From: Minisyncoccota bacterium | GTDB taxonomy: Bacteria; Patescibacteriota; Minisyncoccia; Phycocordibacterales; UBA9973 | Direction: 5' to 3' | Length of the DNA stretch: 50,365 nucleotides | Assembly (NCBI GenBank): GCA_018060905.1 | Contig: JAGOVD010000001.1 | Location: 1 to 50,365, forward strand | Shown: positions 49,311 through 50,365 of the stretch, piece by piece | Position numbering within the stretch: position 1 is the first letter of the stretch | Layout: each line of letters opens with the position of its first letter | Position numbers and translations under genes: made by a program | Notes under the pieces: generated by a model | Database searches by the model: none | Told to the model about the DNA's origin: nothing | What the model saw: only the letters and a program-made list of their open reading frames with translations

Positions 49311-49868
49311 ATGAAAGACGATGAAGATGTAATGGTAGAGCCTGAATTTGTCGAGTCCAATGAGGATGGCGATGAGCTTGCCGGTTCTGACAAGATCAAG
49401 AAGCTCCAGGAAAAGATCAAAACTCTAGAGAAAGAAAAGACCGAGTATCTCGACGGCTGGCAGCGTGCGCGTGCCGACTATGCGAACCTCCAGAAGTCTA
49501 CTGACGAAGACAAGAAACGCTTTCGCGAGCACTTCGCACAACGATTCGTGGAGGACTTGCTTCCAGTGGTTGATAGTTTTTCTATGGCCATGTCCAACAA
49601 AGAAGCATGGGAGAAAGTCGATGCCAACTGGCGCACCGGTGTGGAGTACATTTACAACCAGCTCATGACAGCACTCAGTGAGCACGACCTCGAAGTATTT
49701 GGCAAGGTAGGGGAGACGTTCGACCCGACGCTCCACGAAGCCGTTTCAGATACTGAGACTGATGATACCAAGCTCGATCATACGATTGCCTCAGTCCTTC
49801 AGCAAGGCTACAAACTCGGCGACAACATCCTCCGCGCAGCAAGAGTCAACGTCTATAAAGCAAAATAA
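49311..49868 (+). CDS. grpE: Nucleotide exchange factor GrpE
   Basis: The product is 185 residues: an acidic N-terminus, a long coiled coil (about 25-75, with YLDGWQRARADYANLQK), and the beta-wing domain with HEAVSDTETDDTKL and VLQQGYKLGDNILRAARV. It exchanges nucleotide on DnaK. TATAAT (49298-49303) lies seven bases before the ATG at 49311, which I use instead of an upstream in-frame start. dnaK is not adjacent on the right side. Confidence 0.94.
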   Translation: MKDDEDVMVEPEFVESNEDGDELAGSDKIKKLQEKIKTLEKEKTEYLDGWQRARADYANLQKSTDEDKKRFREHFAQRFVEDLLPVVDSFSMAMSNKEAWEKVDANWRTGVEYIYNQLMTALSEHDLEVFGKVGETFDPTLHEAVSDTETDDTKLDHTIASVLQQGYKLGDNILRAARVNVYKAK

Positions 49869-50365
49869 TTATTTCGCCAATTTTAGAAATGCTTCTTCGG
49901 TTGCAGGATCGAGTGTGTCGGTGACAAATATCATGAGTTCTGTGGTGAGCCCGAGATCTTTTTTGATATTCATGAACATGTATTCAAACGGGTACATGGA
50001 GATCCAGACAGAGTTTTTGGCAGCGACGAAGCCTGCCTTTTTTAATATATAGCGGAGTCCATCTCGCTCGGTCTTGTGGTCTTCTGGGACGTCGAGGATG
50101 ATGACGCGCCATTTGCCATCCCAGTGAGGGTTGATGAGGCCGGTGTCAGAGTCGAGTTTGGCACTATGTGCTTTCTTGCGGCCGTCTCTAGTGAGGCGTG
50201 CGTACTCCTGTTGTCCCGAATGGTGGTATTCGACCAGTCCTGCATCCTTGAGGCCCTTGAGCGAGCGTGTAAACGCGTATAAGGACTTTTTATCGGCATC
50301 AGCGCCCATTTCTCCAGCGAGTTTTGGAACTGCGATAGCGGGCTTTTTAGAGAGAAGGCCCAATA
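49869..50365 (-). CDS. PaaX-like protein with Cas2-like fold, 5' end cut by window edge
   Basis: The frame continues past the right edge, so the N-terminus is missing; at least 165 residues are present. A winged-helix-like part (LYAFTRSLKGLKDAGLVEYH) is followed by a ferredoxin-like domain (WRVIILDVPEDHKTERDGLR and the following AGFVAAKNSVWISMYP). The latter resembles both PaaX C-terminal and Cas2 domains. The HTH and the absence of any CRISPR array or cas1 favour a PaaX-type regulator. It converges on grpE with no gap. Confidence 0.75.
   Translation of the reverse strand, partial: LGLLSKKPAIAVPKLAGEMGADADKKSLYAFTRSLKGLKDAGLVEYHHSGQQEYARLTRDGRKKAHSAKLDSDTGLINPHWDGKWRVIILDVPEDHKTERDGLRYILKKAGFVAAKNSVWISMYPFEYMFMNIKKDLGLTTELMIFVTDTLDPATEEAFLKLAK

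Noticed and set aside
49869..50365. CRISPR-associated Cas2
   Set aside because: The ferredoxin-like half resembles Cas2, but a winged-helix part precedes it and there is no cas1, other cas gene or repeat array in the window. A PaaX-type regulator fits better.

Overview
This window looks like a chromosome segment of a Patescibacteria (Candidate Phyla Radiation) bacterium, most likely a Parcubacteria-type lineage. The basis is inference from gene content: a short alanyl-tRNA synthetase without its C-terminal domain, a PriA that has lost its helicase motifs, a sigma-region-4/HARE-HTH protein, a membrane DUF8128-like protein, a paired FtsA-like and baseplate-J-like protein, and compact ribosomal operons. 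TGA is used as a stop, so the code is the standard bacterial one. Shine-Dalgarno sequences are nearly absent.

Positions 1-18,260 are accessory. They hold an S66 LD-carboxypeptidase/MccF-like peptidase, a phage packaging module without capsid genes (ParB-methyltransferase fusion, small terminase, large terminase), a run of minus-strand envelope or coiled-coil genes, a possible transglutaminase-like protease, a REC-like/HAD-like protein, a serine recombinase, a metallo-beta-lactamase-fold enzyme, a decayed second recombinase tail, a NUDIX hydrolase, a GIY-YIG nuclease-like protein and tRNA-Glu, tRNA-Val and tRNA-Ser. Many genes here have their own promoter and hairpin terminator.

From 18,489 to the right edge the window is mostly core genome: trxB, ftsZ, ftsA, ybeY, rpsU, a degenerate priA, mreB, a holB-like gene, frr, rseP, sigma4-HARE, mltG, a DnaQ-like exonuclease, mnmA, an MgtC-like gene, pepF, alaS, an FtsA/PilM-like actin homologue with a baseplate-J-like partner, then infA-rpmJ-rpsM-rpsK-rpsD-rpoA-rplQ-rplM-rpsI, and grpE. 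Short orphan genes sit between these core genes as self-contained cassettes with consensus promoters, real 5' leaders and usually terminators.

Three themes stand out. First, many genes have a -10 box only 6-10 nt before the start codon, which implies leaderless mRNAs and lets several starts be chosen. Second, there is a family of multi-hairpin intergenic elements (near 15.6, 18.4, 19.5 and 48.4 kb) with conserved apical loops and linkers but unrelated stems, and with copies of flanking gene sequence. Third, several 5' regions look like structured RNA regulators, most clearly 6195-6336, where mutually exclusive pairings include the first codons of the gene.
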